From Sphingobacteriales bacterium (lineage in GTDB: Bacteria > Bacteroidota > Bacteroidia > Chitinophagales > UBA2359), in assembly GCA_016718845.1 (NCBI GenBank), contig JADKCK010000032.1, forward strand, positions 10,173 through 74,172: DNA of 64,000 nucleotides, given 5' to 3'. Below, piece by piece: positions 24,485 through 33,289 of the stretch. Under the pieces are notes generated by a model. The model searched no databases and was not told the DNA's origin. It worked only from the letters and a program-made list of their open reading frames with translations. Made by a program: the position numbers and the translations under genes. Within the stretch, counting starts at the first letter, position 1; each line of letters starts with the position of its first letter.

Positions 24485-25591
24485 CTAAAACTTCAACTTA
24501 GTTTTTGGGTGGTTATTTTTGTATTGTTGTTGGCAATAGGCTTTTAGTTCGTCGATTTGTTGGGGGGTGCCTAGGGCAATAAGGCACATTCGGGCTTCGA
24601 TGATGGTATCGGGCGAGGGGTTGATGAGGTATCTGCCGTCGGGGGTTTTAATGCCAATTAGGTTGGCTCCGGTGTTGGCTCGTATGTCTAGGTCGCGGAT
24701 AGTGCGGGGAGCGTTTGGTTTGGGTGCTATGTCGTCAAAAATTAATTCTTCGATGCTGATACCTACTTGTGTTTCGTTGGATAGGATTTTGAAAAATTCT
24801 ACTACGTCGGGTTTTGTGGTGAGGGCAGCCATATAAAAACCGCCTATTTTTTCGGGCATAATTACCTCGTTTGCTCCGGCAAGGTGTAGTTTTGCTTCGG
24901 ACCTAAGCATGGCAGCTCGACTAATGATGTGCAAATTTGGTGCCATTTGTCGGGCGGTTAGTACCACGTATACATTATCGGCATCTTCGGGCAGGGTAGT
25001 TACAAGGGCGCGGGCGCGGTGTATACCTGCTTCTTCGAGGGCTTCGTCGTGGGTGGCATCTTCTTCTACAAAAATAATATTTTGAGATTTTAGTTCTTCG
25101 ACCACATCGGGTTTTGCCTCGATAACCAAAAATGGTATGTTGTGGTGGGCAAAATAGTTGCATACTTCGCGTCCGTAGCGTCCGTATCCACATACAATAA
25201 CGTGGTTGGTTAGGTGTTCGGCTTTTTTAAGCATAACGTAATGTTCCCATAGTTTTCTAAAATTTCCTTCGACCAAAAAACTGGATAAAACAGTAATGGC
25301 ATAGGTAAAAATACCAATATTGGTAATAATAAGCAGCGATGTAAACACCCGTCCTGCCTCGCTTAGGGGCTGTACTTCCATAAATCCTACGGTGGCGAGG
25401 GTAATGATGGTCATATAAAAAGCATCAATAAAATTATAATGCTCGATAATCATATAACCCAGTACACCTATTGCCAATGTAAGTAGTATAAGTGCTATGC
25501 CTGCGTATAAACGCACCAAATAATCCACTACAATTTGCGTGCGGCGGTTGTGCGATTTGGAAAAAAATGGAAGAAATGGAAGGGAAAGCAA
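24485..25591 (-). CDS. Potassium channel family protein with TrkA-N and TrkA-C domains
   Basis: This 368-residue protein is MthK/Kch-like. The first 110 residues have two transmembrane helices around a pore loop. The selectivity-filter region reads TLATVGFMEVQPLS, so TVGF is kept but the usual GD is replaced by ME. The Rossmann RCK domain starts at VIVCGYGRYGREVC and ligand-binding Asp/Glu follow. A TrkA-C-like domain is near the C-terminus. It would gate K+ or another cation in response to a nucleotide or ion. Upstream lies an A+T-rich tract and a dispersed repeat. Confidence 0.9.
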   Translation of the reverse strand: MLSLPFLPFFSKSHNRRTQIVVDYLVRLYAGIALILLTLAIGVLGYMIIEHYNFIDAFYMTIITLATVGFMEVQPLSEAGRVFTSLLIITNIGIFTYAITVLSSFLVEGNFRKLWEHYVMLKKAEHLTNHVIVCGYGRYGREVCNYFAHHNIPFLVIEAKPDVVEELKSQNIIFVEEDATHDEALEEAGIHRARALVTTLPEDADNVYVVLTARQMAPNLHIISRAAMLRSEAKLHLAGANEVIMPEKIGGFYMAALTTKPDVVEFFKILSNETQVGISIEELIFDDIAPKPNAPRTIRDLDIRANTGANLIGIKTPDGRYLINPSPDTIIEARMCLIALGTPQQIDELKAYCQQQYKNNHPKTKLKF

Positions 25592-26021
25592 GATTTAATT
25601 ATTAATTATAAATTATTAATTGTAAATTATAAATAACAAATTGTATATTTTGATGCCGACTTAAGTAAGTAATAATCGTCTATTCCATATTAGTTATTTA
25701 ACTAACCTATACCTGCCCCGCTTGACGCGGAATCGGTCTTTTTTGGGGGTGATTATTGGCTTACCCTATTTGCACAGTCTATGGCACCCCCATAGCAAAG
25801 CAAGCGCAAGCAACCAATCAGCACTTTTCAAGTCTGTATCAAATTTATAGGGCAATAGTTTGTTTTCTTTTGTATACTTATTATTTATTAAAACATTTTT
25901 TGGTGTTGTGCTATTTGCATAAACAGCGTGTAGCCCAAAAAATAAAAACTTAAATTATATACTTTTATTTAAAAAAGCATAATTCATCAGCACTTACAGT
26001 TTATAATTTACAACTTATAAG
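25592..26021. other. Intergenic region: A+T tract plus dispersed repeat, no gene
   Basis: TAATTATAAATTATTAATT repeats fill 25593-25648, the dispersed element fills 25655-25842, and the rest is A+T-rich with no visible gene. Confidence 0.65.
25655..25842 (+). repeat. Dispersed intergenic repeat, copy 3
   Basis: It carries CCGACTTAAGTAAGTAATAA, GCCCCGCTTGACGCGG, GGGGGTGATTATTGGC, CACCCCCATAGCAAAG and TCTGTATCA. This order matches the inverted copy at 21219-21407, with few mismatches outside a diverged 60-nt left part. Confidence 0.85.
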
Positions 26022-27143
26022 TTACACTTCTTTCTGTGTTTCTATCTGTCGGCTAATACTTAGTATAATGCCAATGGCAAAACTGGTAAACAACAACGAG
26101 GTACCGCCCATACTAACCAAAGGTAGGGGTAAACCTGTTACGGGCAATAAACCTACGGTAACAGACATGTTCATGATGGCTTGAATCACTAAACTTAGAC
26201 TCAAGCCTACTGCCAGCAATGCACCAAATGCTCCGGGGCTTTTTATAAAAATAAGTATGCACCGATACAAAAACCATAAATATAAAGACAGTACGATAAT
26301 GCCGCCTAGTAACCCGTATTCTTCTATTATAATAGCATATATATAATCGGAGTAAGGTTGCGGCAAAAAATTGCGCTGTATACTTTTGCCCGGTGCAAGG
26401 CGTATCAAACCGCCGTTGGCAATGGCTACAAAGGCGTTGCTTGTTTGGTAATCAACTTCTTTGTCGCGCTCGGTAAATTTTTCGACGCGACTTATCCATG
26501 TATCCAAACGGGTTTTGAACGATGTTAGGGTGGCAATGCCAATAAACACCAAAAAAGCAGCTATGCCACAAGCCACCGTTAGGCTAATGTGTTTTAGGCT
26601 TACGCGCCCAATAAACATCAAAATTAAACAAGTGGCAAATAATACGGCTGCTGTGGATAAGTTGGCGGGTACAATTAACAAACATACTACAATAATAGGC
26701 AATATAAGCGGAATAAATGCCTTGTCAAAATCTTTGATAATTTGTTGCTTTTTCGACAGGGTGCGCGCCGTGTACATGATAAGTGCCAGTTTTGCCAAAT
26801 CGGAGGTTTGAAACGAAATGTTTAAGACCGGTATACTTAGCCAACGCCGAGCATCGTTGATGTTTGTACCTGCTACCAAAGTAATTAATAACAACGGAAC
26901 AGATATATATAGCAATATTTGTGCTATCCGCGAGTAGTAGTTGTAGTTAACCAAATGGGCAGCATACATAATACCAAATCCAATGCTTAACATTAATATT
27001 TGACGCAAAAAAAAGTATTCGGTATTGCCACCTTGCTGCATTGCCAATGCACCAGTTGCGCTATACACCGCCAACATCGAAAATAAAGATAATAATATAG
27101 TGATAAACCAGATGGTTCGGTCGCCTTTGAGTTTAGATAACAC
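26022..27143 (-). CDS. ftsW: FtsW/RodA/SpoVE family cell-division protein
   Basis: This 373-residue protein has about ten transmembrane segments. It belongs to the peptidoglycan glycosyltransferases that act with class B penicillin-binding proteins at the division septum. The family motifs are INDARRWLSIP, the NAFVAIANGGL and PYSDYIYAIIIEEYGLLGG blocks (in parts), and TGLPLPLVSMGGTS near the C-terminus. FtsW rather than RodA is favoured because murD lies 2.7 kb upstream on the same strand, as in dcw clusters. Four unrelated genes separate the two. Confidence 0.88.
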   Translation of the reverse strand: MLSKLKGDRTIWFITILLSLFSMLAVYSATGALAMQQGGNTEYFFLRQILMLSIGFGIMYAAHLVNYNYYSRIAQILLYISVPLLLITLVAGTNINDARRWLSIPVLNISFQTSDLAKLALIMYTARTLSKKQQIIKDFDKAFIPLILPIIVVCLLIVPANLSTAAVLFATCLILMFIGRVSLKHISLTVACGIAAFLVFIGIATLTSFKTRLDTWISRVEKFTERDKEVDYQTSNAFVAIANGGLIRLAPGKSIQRNFLPQPYSDYIYAIIIEEYGLLGGIIVLSLYLWFLYRCILIFIKSPGAFGALLAVGLSLSLVIQAIMNMSVTVGLLPVTGLPLPLVSMGGTSLLFTSFAIGIILSISRQIETQKEV

Positions 27144-27282
27144 TTTTCTGTAATTATAAATTGTAAATTATTAATTATAAACAACAGATGCCGATTTTAG
27201 CCTAAAACCAATAAAAATTGGTTGAAATCTGTGTCCTAAATAAACGCCCTAAAATAGGGCAGCACGTAACAAAAGCAATTAG

Positions 27283-27681
27283 TTAGTTTGTGTAGTATAT
27301 TGTAAAAAAAACGGCACTTAGGTATGCCCAAAGTAGCGAAAAAGCGATGTGTACCACTGTTTCAAAAGTTTTGCCTTTCCAGAGGGCTGGCGAATAAACA
27401 AAAAATTGAAAAAACAATCTACATCCCCAAAAAATAAACAAACCAAACGACAATTGCTTGCCTAAAGTAGTATGCACCAAATCGGTTGAGCAACAAATGC
27501 ACAATATGCCCATTAATAAAACTATCAATGCCACAAAAAAAGTGTGTACATACATCAATTGCTTGTTGATTAAATTAAGCGATGATAACTCTTGTTTCCA
27601 ATTAAAATATTTTGGAAAGATAAGGTGTACAACAGATAGAAGTACCAAAATAAAACCAATTATTTTAAGGTGTAATTCCAT
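27283..27681 (-). CDS. Small hypothetical membrane protein
   Basis: This 132-residue protein has four predicted transmembrane helices (about residues 5-23, 42-63, 76-95, 108-128). Aromatic and positively charged residues lie in the loops. No domain is recognised. It overlaps the end of the methyltransferase gene by 17 nt, so it is co-transcribed with it and the DUF2071 and DoxX-like genes upstream. A role in membrane chemistry is a guess from the neighbours. Confidence 0.7.
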   Translation of the reverse strand: MELHLKIIGFILVLLSVVHLIFPKYFNWKQELSSLNLINKQLMYVHTFFVALIVLLMGILCICCSTDLVHTTLGKQLSFGLFIFWGCRLFFQFFVYSPALWKGKTFETVVHIAFSLLWAYLSAVFFTIYYTN

Positions 27682-28432
27682 TTTTTTTGAGGATAAAGGT
27701 ACTAATAAAAGGGGTTGTTTTATAGGCTAAATCTATCAACAAATTGGCTTGAGCAAATGTTTGTTGCCATGCTTGGGGCGAGAAAAAATGTAAGAAACCA
27801 AAGTTATAGGCTAAAAAATTAGCTATATCGCGTTGATGTTCCACCACAATTATTCTGCCATTGGGTTGTAGTGCATTGGCTAATTGGGTAAAAAAAGTGG
27901 CTCGTTCTTGGTGATTTCGTATTTCGTGAGCAGCAAGTATCAAAAATATATAATCAACGGTATTTGGTGGCAATGGCACTTGTTGGGTGCTTATGGTTTG
28001 TGTACCAACAAAAGCAGGGTAGGCTTTGCGGGCGCGTTCAATAGATACCTCGGTGTGTTTGGCGGGGTCGTAAAAATCAAATACGGTTAAATGGGCGTTT
28101 GGATATTTTTGTTTGATAAAGGCACTTGTCTCATCAAAACCAGCATTAATATTAACTAATTTTGTGTTTTTATCAATATTTAATAGGTCTAAAAAATGCA
28201 AATTATACAAACCCGAGTAATCGTAGATGTAGTAAGATACTGCCAACGAAACAAACGTACTTAAAACCGTTAATGTGCCAATAACAAAAGCAATAGTACG
28301 TAAATAAACGGGTAATTTATCATCTACCCAAAATAAAATAGCCACTACTGTTGCTGCCGCCACATAATAATGCCAATTAAACCGCACAATATTGGTGATG
28401 CCCTGCAATGGTTTTCGGTTTAGCTTTTCCAT
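27665..28432 (-). CDS. Membrane-anchored class I SAM methyltransferase-like protein
   Basis: This 255-residue protein has two transmembrane helices at residues 20-75 followed by a Rossmann-like domain. Motif I is KLVNINAGFDET, which lacks the usual G-x-G but has the expected strand-loop. Motif post-I is LTVFDFYDP, and the later sequence PNTVDYIFLILAAHEI and LQPNGRIIVVEHQRD (in parts) matches class I methyltransferases. It starts at MEKLNRKP (28432); an upstream Met at 28459 is possible. It overlaps both neighbours in a tight operon. Substrate unknown. Confidence 0.78.
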   Translation of the reverse strand: MEKLNRKPLQGITNIVRFNWHYYVAAATVVAILFWVDDKLPVYLRTIAFVIGTLTVLSTFVSLAVSYYIYDYSGLYNLHFLDLLNIDKNTKLVNINAGFDETSAFIKQKYPNAHLTVFDFYDPAKHTEVSIERARKAYPAFVGTQTISTQQVPLPPNTVDYIFLILAAHEIRNHQERATFFTQLANALQPNGRIIVVEHQRDIANFLAYNFGFLHFFSPQAWQQTFAQANLLIDLAYKTTPFISTFILKKNGITP

Positions 28433-29157
28433 GTTTCGATTCTGCCTTTTTTCCAGCAATAAGGTATATTTTCGACGATGAAAGCGTTGGCTAACACCGC
28501 GTTTTTAAATTGCGTTTGCTGCATAAAACCTACCTTATAGCTTGTTACGGCTACGGGTTTAGGTGTCCAGTTTTCGCGCACACCCTCGATAATTAATACT
28601 TGTTTGGTTGCTTTATTATAGGTAAACGTAAATGGCAGTGGTCCCGCAAAACGCCTTGCTTCTTTCCAATCGTTGAATGGCGAGTTGGGGGGTAATAATA
28701 TATTATCTTCATTGTGTTGTATAACTACTTCTAAATCAGATTTTTGCGATGAAACTCGTATTGTTTCAGTATCTCTATAAAAATCAATATCGGTGGTGGT
28801 ATAGTTGTAATGGGTAAATAAGTTGCCAAAAAACGACATTTTAGGGTTGTCAGTTTCCGATTTCAAAATGTATAAACCTCGCAAACGTTTGCCTTCGGTG
28901 GTGGTATATCGTACAAAAATCCTAAAACCTATTAAAAAAAAATCGTTTCCCATAAAAACAGGAAACCCCTTGGGACGCAACTTTTGGGTTGATACCATAG
29001 CTACTGCTACAAACGCCCATTTGTCGTTAAAAGTATCTAAACTTAAACATTCGGGGATTAAATGTTGTAGGTCTTCTTTGGGTAAAGCAAAGGTTAGCAC
29101 CAACGAACTCTCAAAAAAAGTTTCGACCGCAAACGGATGATTTTTTAAGGATAACAT
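28420..29157 (-). CDS. DUF2071 family protein (acetoacetate decarboxylase-like fold)
   Basis: This 245-residue cytosolic protein has DUF2071/YqjF features. An N-terminal segment ALPKEDLQHLIPECLSLDTF is followed by FLIGFRIFVRYTT and GLYILKSET, and the C-terminal GPLPFTFTYN and VGFMQ blocks end it. The family adopts an acetoacetate decarboxylase-like beta fold and has no proven reaction. The start at MLSLKNHPF (29157) fits the family; 35 further upstream codons appear non-coding. It overlaps the methyltransferase start by 13 nt. Confidence 0.78.
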   Translation of the reverse strand: MLSLKNHPFAVETFFESSLVLTFALPKEDLQHLIPECLSLDTFNDKWAFVAVAMVSTQKLRPKGFPVFMGNDFFLIGFRIFVRYTTTEGKRLRGLYILKSETDNPKMSFFGNLFTHYNYTTTDIDFYRDTETIRVSSQKSDLEVVIQHNEDNILLPPNSPFNDWKEARRFAGPLPFTFTYNKATKQVLIIEGVRENWTPKPVAVTSYKVGFMQQTQFKNAVLANAFIVENIPYCWKKGRIETWKS

Positions 29158-29197
29158 GTGTGGTAGTGTAGAGGAGGAGTGATAGTTATTAGTACAT

Positions 29198-29572
29198 TTA
29201 TTGATGCAAAACAAATTGTTGTAAGTACACCACAAACATAAAAATGGCTGCAAATAGGGCATTCAAATGCCCAAACAACAACAAGTTAGGCACCCAAAAA
29301 AACTCAATGATGTTCATCAAACCAACTATTGCTATTTGGCTGAGGGCACAAAAACGCGGTTTTATGCGGCTAAGTATCCAGACAAACATTAATATCTCGG
29401 CACAGCCAATTAGTTTGGTGGCAAGGTAAGCATAATCATCGCCCAATATTTGTGCAACAATGGCTTGGTGCCGCGGAACCATGTTTAACACCTTGCAAAA
29501 TAAACCATTTATTAACCATACTGATGCAATGGCAATAGTTAAGGCGTTTTTAATAGTGTTTTTATTAGGCAT
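29198..29572 (-). CDS. DoxX-like family membrane protein
   Basis: This 124-residue protein has four transmembrane helices and the DoxX-like pattern: NALTIAIASVWLINGLFCK, then a loop with GDDYAYLATKLIGCAEI and a final helix. DoxX-type proteins are quinone-linked membrane subunits in some systems, but this subgroup is uncharacterised. It is the first gene of the four-gene unit that ends at 27283, with a 40-nt gap to the DUF2071 gene. Confidence 0.75.
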   Translation of the reverse strand: MPNKNTIKNALTIAIASVWLINGLFCKVLNMVPRHQAIVAQILGDDYAYLATKLIGCAEILMFVWILSRIKPRFCALSQIAIVGLMNIIEFFWVPNLLLFGHLNALFAAIFMFVVYLQQFVLHQ

Positions 29573-29581
29573 GGGTGTAGC

Positions 29582-29662
29582 TTAGTAGTCATTCAAGTTA
29601 ATATTGTCGGGTATTTTCTTGGCAAACTCGCCATTATTGGTAAATTGGTAACGTTTTTTCAT
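29582..29662 (-). CDS. Possible 26-residue small ORF
   Basis: An ATG at 29662 opens a 26-codon frame (MKKRYQFTNNGEF... NLNDY). Its 3' half coincides with one arm of an inverted repeat, so it may simply be a by-product of that element. No recognisable family or clear ribosome site was seen. Confidence 0.2.
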   Translation of the reverse strand: MKKRYQFTNNGEFAKKIPDNINLNDY

Positions 29663-29778
29663 GGATAAATAAGCATATCACACCCCTAACGGGGCTAAAA
29701 ATACGTTTATCCACATCTTTGCTACCCATATCACGCCCCTAACGGGGCTTAAAATGCCACTTTTACCCGACAATATTA
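29599..29778. repeat. Inverted-repeat bounded segment with two CCCCTAACGGGG hairpins
   Basis: TAATATTGTCGGGTA (29599-29613) is the reverse complement of TACCCGACAATATTA (29764-29778). Between them, hairpins CCCCTAACGGGG lie at 29683-29694 and 29736-29747, each preceded by ATATCAC. This resembles a small mobile or structured repeat. Confidence 0.65.
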
Positions 29779-29875
29779 GATTGACTAGCTACTTAGAAAG
29801 TTATTTTTGTATAAAAACCAACAGCCGACAGCTTGCAGCCAATAGCCAAAAGCGGGCAGCCAAAAGCCAAAAACA

Positions 29876-31234
29876 TTACATCAACTCCAAAACGGCTTGT
29901 TTAAACTGTCTGCCTCTATCTTCGTAGTTTTTAAACAAATCGAAACTTGCACAGGCGGGCGACAGTAGCACTACGTCGTTGGGGTGTGCCAAACCGTATG
30001 CAGCTTGCACCGCTTGCTTTGCCGAGGGTGCGTATACTATAGGTATACGCAGGTGTTGATAAGCGGCTTTAATTTTGCTATCATCAACACACATGCACAC
30101 AATAGCTTTTACTTTTTGTGTCACCAAATCGAGCAGGGTGCTGTAGTCGTTGCCTTTGTCGGTACCGCCGGCTATCCAAACGGTAGGTTCGGTCATGGCA
30201 TCAAGGGCGTACCACGTCGAGTCGATATTGGTGGCTTTTGAGTCGTTGATAAAACTGATGTTGTTGATAACGGCAACAGGCTCAAGGCGGTGTTCGATGG
30301 CTTGAAAAGTACTTAAACCCTGCTCGATTTGGCTGGCAGAGACACCCAATAAATGAGCTACAGCACAGGCACAAAGCGCGTTGTAGGTGTTGTGTTTGCC
30401 TTTTATAGGTAGTGCCGATAGAGGTATTATTGCTTTCTCGCCAATATTGCTTTTTATTATCATATTGCCTTTTTCGAGGATGGCATGGCTACCCGACAAG
30501 GTGTTGTTGATGGCAAAAGGTAGTTTGTGTGCGGCGATAGTAGCGTTATGCTCTAATAAATACGCCCTAATAATGGCATCGTCGGCACCATAAATAAAAT
30601 AATTTTGGGCAGATTGATGTGCAGTTATTTTAAATTTAGCTGCTACATATTGTTCAAACGAGTAATTGTAGCGGTCTAAATGGTCGGGGGTAATATTGGT
30701 CAATACGGCAATATGTGGGCAAAAAGTGGGGGTATCGTCGAGTTGAAAACTGCTAACTTCTACCACATAATAATCGGGCGATGGCTGTGTGGCTATGTGC
30801 AAAGCCAAGCTATAGCCAATATTACCTGCCAAGGCTACTTTTAAACCAGCTTGTTCGAGCACATGATAGGTAAGCGATGTGGTGGTGGTTTTGCCATTTG
30901 TGCCAGTTATAGCAATAATTTTGGCAGATGTGTATCGGCTGCCAAACTCAATTTCGGACACAATGGGTATGTTTGCTGCCCGTATTTGGGCAATAATGGG
31001 GGCTTTTTCGGGTATGCCGGGGCTTTTGACTACTTCGTTGGCGGTCAAAATAATACTTTCGGTGTGTGTGCCTTCTTCAAAGGCAATGTGGTGCTGCTCC
31101 AGCATTTGTTTGTATGCAGGGGCAATAGGGGCTTTGTCGGATACAAATACATCGTAGCCTTTTAACTTGCCCAATATGGCAGCGCCTACGCCACTTTCGG
31201 CAGCGCCCAATACGATTAATTTTAGATGGTTCAA
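29876..31234 (-). CDS. murD: UDP-N-acetylmuramoylalanine--D-glutamate ligase
   Basis: This 452-residue cytosolic ligase adds D-Glu to UDP-MurNAc-L-Ala in peptidoglycan precursor synthesis. The ATP-binding loop IAITGTNGKTTTTSL is at about residues 109-123. The Mur-ligase motifs SSFQLDD, TNITPDHLDRYN and INDSKATNIDSTWYAL follow, with DRGRQFKQAV near the end. Length is normal. It precedes ftsW on the same strand but is separated by four unrelated genes; the histidine kinase gene upstream ends 4 nt before it. Confidence 0.96.
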   Translation of the reverse strand: MNHLKLIVLGAAESGVGAAILGKLKGYDVFVSDKAPIAPAYKQMLEQHHIAFEEGTHTESIILTANEVVKSPGIPEKAPIIAQIRAANIPIVSEIEFGSRYTSAKIIAITGTNGKTTTTSLTYHVLEQAGLKVALAGNIGYSLALHIATQPSPDYYVVEVSSFQLDDTPTFCPHIAVLTNITPDHLDRYNYSFEQYVAAKFKITAHQSAQNYFIYGADDAIIRAYLLEHNATIAAHKLPFAINNTLSGSHAILEKGNMIIKSNIGEKAIIPLSALPIKGKHNTYNALCACAVAHLLGVSASQIEQGLSTFQAIEHRLEPVAVINNISFINDSKATNIDSTWYALDAMTEPTVWIAGGTDKGNDYSTLLDLVTQKVKAIVCMCVDDSKIKAAYQHLRIPIVYAPSAKQAVQAAYGLAHPNDVVLLSPACASFDLFKNYEDRGRQFKQAVLELM

Positions 31235-31238
31235 TTAA

Positions 31239-32321
31239 CTAAATATTTGTTTTACCAAATGTGAAATAAAAAGTAGAACCTTCTCCTTCTTTGCTTTCTA
31301 CCCATATATCACCACCTGTGTTAATAAGTATTTTTTTACAGATACTTAACCCAATACCAGAGCCTTCTATATCGGGGTTTATTCTGTTGAATATATTAAA
31401 TATCTTCTCTTTGTATTTTTCGTTTATACCTATTCCATTGTCTTGCACGCTGAAAACAATTGATCCATCTATATTTTCTGTATCTATTTTAATTACTAAT
31501 GGTGTATCTTTTCGTCGAAATTTAACAGCATTTGTTATTAAATTTTGAAGTATTTGTTTTAATTGCAGTTTGTAGGTTAATAGGGTAGCGTCTTTTTCGA
31601 GTTCAATAGTGGGGGTTGCATCTATGTATAGGTATTGTATGTTCGATTTTATTTCATTTAAAACATCACTTAATTGTGTGTTTTCTGGTAGTAAATTTTC
31701 GGTTGTTGATGCTTGGATTACTTTTTGAATATTATCGGTTAGTTTATTGCTTTGAGTGATGGCTTCAAAAACAAACTCGAAATAACTTTCTTCATTTTCG
31801 GTTAAGGGTATATTTCTGCCTTTTAAAGAGTTGTATATTAGTTTAATAAAGCTGCCGGCTGTGCGCATAGGCTGTTTTAAGTCGTGAGCAAGGATATGTA
31901 TAAATTCTCTTAAAAAAGCATTGTATATTTGTATTTTTTTGTTGCCAATTCGCAATTCTTCTTGTTCGGTTATATCAAATCCAATACAAAAAAAGCCTAT
32001 TACAGAGTCGTTTTCTTTGTAAGGAGAAAACTCCCATTTGGTCATATAATACCTATTTTTTTCTTGTATTTTACGAAGCAAAACGGTCACTGTTCCGTTA
32101 ATCCTTAAACATTCTTCGGCGGCTTTTTCGGCTACGCCTATGTCGTCAGGATGCAACGAAAAGTAAGCAATTTCTCCGACAATTACCGGAAAAGAAGAAG
32201 AGAATTTTTTATAGAAAAAATCATTGAAATATAAATATCTCTCATCTAAACTTATTATGCAAATATATAGATTTTGAGCGTTTTCTATCCAATTAGCAAC
32301 TTGTATTTTACTTAATGGCAT
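31239..32321 (-). CDS. PAS domain-containing sensor histidine kinase
   Basis: This 360-residue kinase has an N-terminal PAS domain (residues 5-125, ending GFDITEQEEL). It has a HisKA-type dimerisation site with the phospho-acceptor His in ILAHDLKQPMR, and a HATPase domain with N box LITNAVKF, G1 DNGIGI and G2 GSGIGLSICK. No transmembrane helix is evident, so the sensor is probably cytosolic. No response regulator is adjacent. The stop is 4 nt before the murD start, so it may share transcription with murD. Confidence 0.9.
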   Translation of the reverse strand: MPLSKIQVANWIENAQNLYICIISLDERYLYFNDFFYKKFSSSFPVIVGEIAYFSLHPDDIGVAEKAAEECLRINGTVTVLLRKIQEKNRYYMTKWEFSPYKENDSVIGFFCIGFDITEQEELRIGNKKIQIYNAFLREFIHILAHDLKQPMRTAGSFIKLIYNSLKGRNIPLTENEESYFEFVFEAITQSNKLTDNIQKVIQASTTENLLPENTQLSDVLNEIKSNIQYLYIDATPTIELEKDATLLTYKLQLKQILQNLITNAVKFRRKDTPLVIKIDTENIDGSIVFSVQDNGIGINEKYKEKIFNIFNRINPDIEGSGIGLSICKKILINTGGDIWVESKEGEGSTFYFTFGKTNI

Positions 32322-32353
32322 ATCAATAAATTTAAGGTATTTTTTATTGGGAT

Positions 32354-33289
32354 TTATTTGCTTTTTCTGTTTCTATCAACTGCCAAAAACATAACTGCCG
32401 AGAGTAAAATGATGATGAGCAAATACAGTACATTAAAGCTGGTACCGCCACTTGTTTTAGCATCGGCTTCGGCTTTTTTTAGTTCGTTCATTTCTTTTAG
32501 CAGTTCGTTTTTAGCGTTTAGTTCGGCAGCTTGTTTGCGCTCGTAGGCAAGGGCTTTTTTCAACGAATCTAAGCCCAGCATCATGTCCATTTTTTCTTTT
32601 TCTTTTTGCGACAATTGCTGTGTAAGTTGGCTAATGGTTTCCGATTTTTTGCCTTCTTGGTTCATTTGCAGCGACAAACGCGACAAGGCTTTTGTGAGCG
32701 TATCAATGGTATACCCTTTCTTCTGCAAATCTTGTTCCGTTTTTTCTTTTTCGGCTTGTATTGCTTCCAATTTATCTTGGTACTGCACCGTCATTTGGGT
32801 ATAATCTTTCCATTGAGCATTGTATTTTTCGTATAAGCCAGCGTTTTCGCTATAAGTTCGGCTACCAAAATAGTCAAATGCTTTTAGGCTTAGTATCAAA
32901 AAGATAACTAAGCCAATTAAAATAATAAATTGTTGCGAGCTAAAAAATCCACCGCTGTTCCAAGTACGCGAGTTTATGTTTGGTGGCGGGTTGTTGCCAT
33001 CAATACGATAATATTGTTTGTCTTGCTCTAATAGTTTGGTTTGCAAATCATTGTTTCGTTCTACCAAGGTAGTGACCGTTTTGCTTAACTGGTCAATTTG
33101 TTGGTCTTTATAATGAATTTGCTCTATTAACGCAGGCAAACTCGAACTCATATAATGCTTCACAAAACGATTATTAAACTCATCGGTGTTGCTCGATTCG
33201 TCTGTCTCGGGCGATGGGATAAGTTCTTTTTCTTTTGTTTGAAGATTAATATCTTGCTTATCAACGTTTTCTAATTCGTTGTCTACCAT
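32354..33289 (-). CDS. Hypothetical coiled-coil membrane protein
   Basis: This 311-residue protein begins with an acidic region (residues 1-40) and a short coiled coil. A transmembrane helix is at about residues 122-140 (FIILIGLVIFLILSL), and a long coiled coil rich in Lys, Glu and Gln spans about residues 165-270. A second helix lies near the end (FNVLYLLIIILLSAVMFLAV), followed by RNRKSK. The arrangement suggests a two-pass membrane protein with an extracytoplasmic coiled coil. No family is recognised. Confidence 0.75.
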   Translation of the reverse strand: MVDNELENVDKQDINLQTKEKELIPSPETDESSNTDEFNNRFVKHYMSSSLPALIEQIHYKDQQIDQLSKTVTTLVERNNDLQTKLLEQDKQYYRIDGNNPPPNINSRTWNSGGFFSSQQFIILIGLVIFLILSLKAFDYFGSRTYSENAGLYEKYNAQWKDYTQMTVQYQDKLEAIQAEKEKTEQDLQKKGYTIDTLTKALSRLSLQMNQEGKKSETISQLTQQLSQKEKEKMDMMLGLDSLKKALAYERKQAAELNAKNELLKEMNELKKAEADAKTSGGTSFNVLYLLIIILLSAVMFLAVDRNRKSK

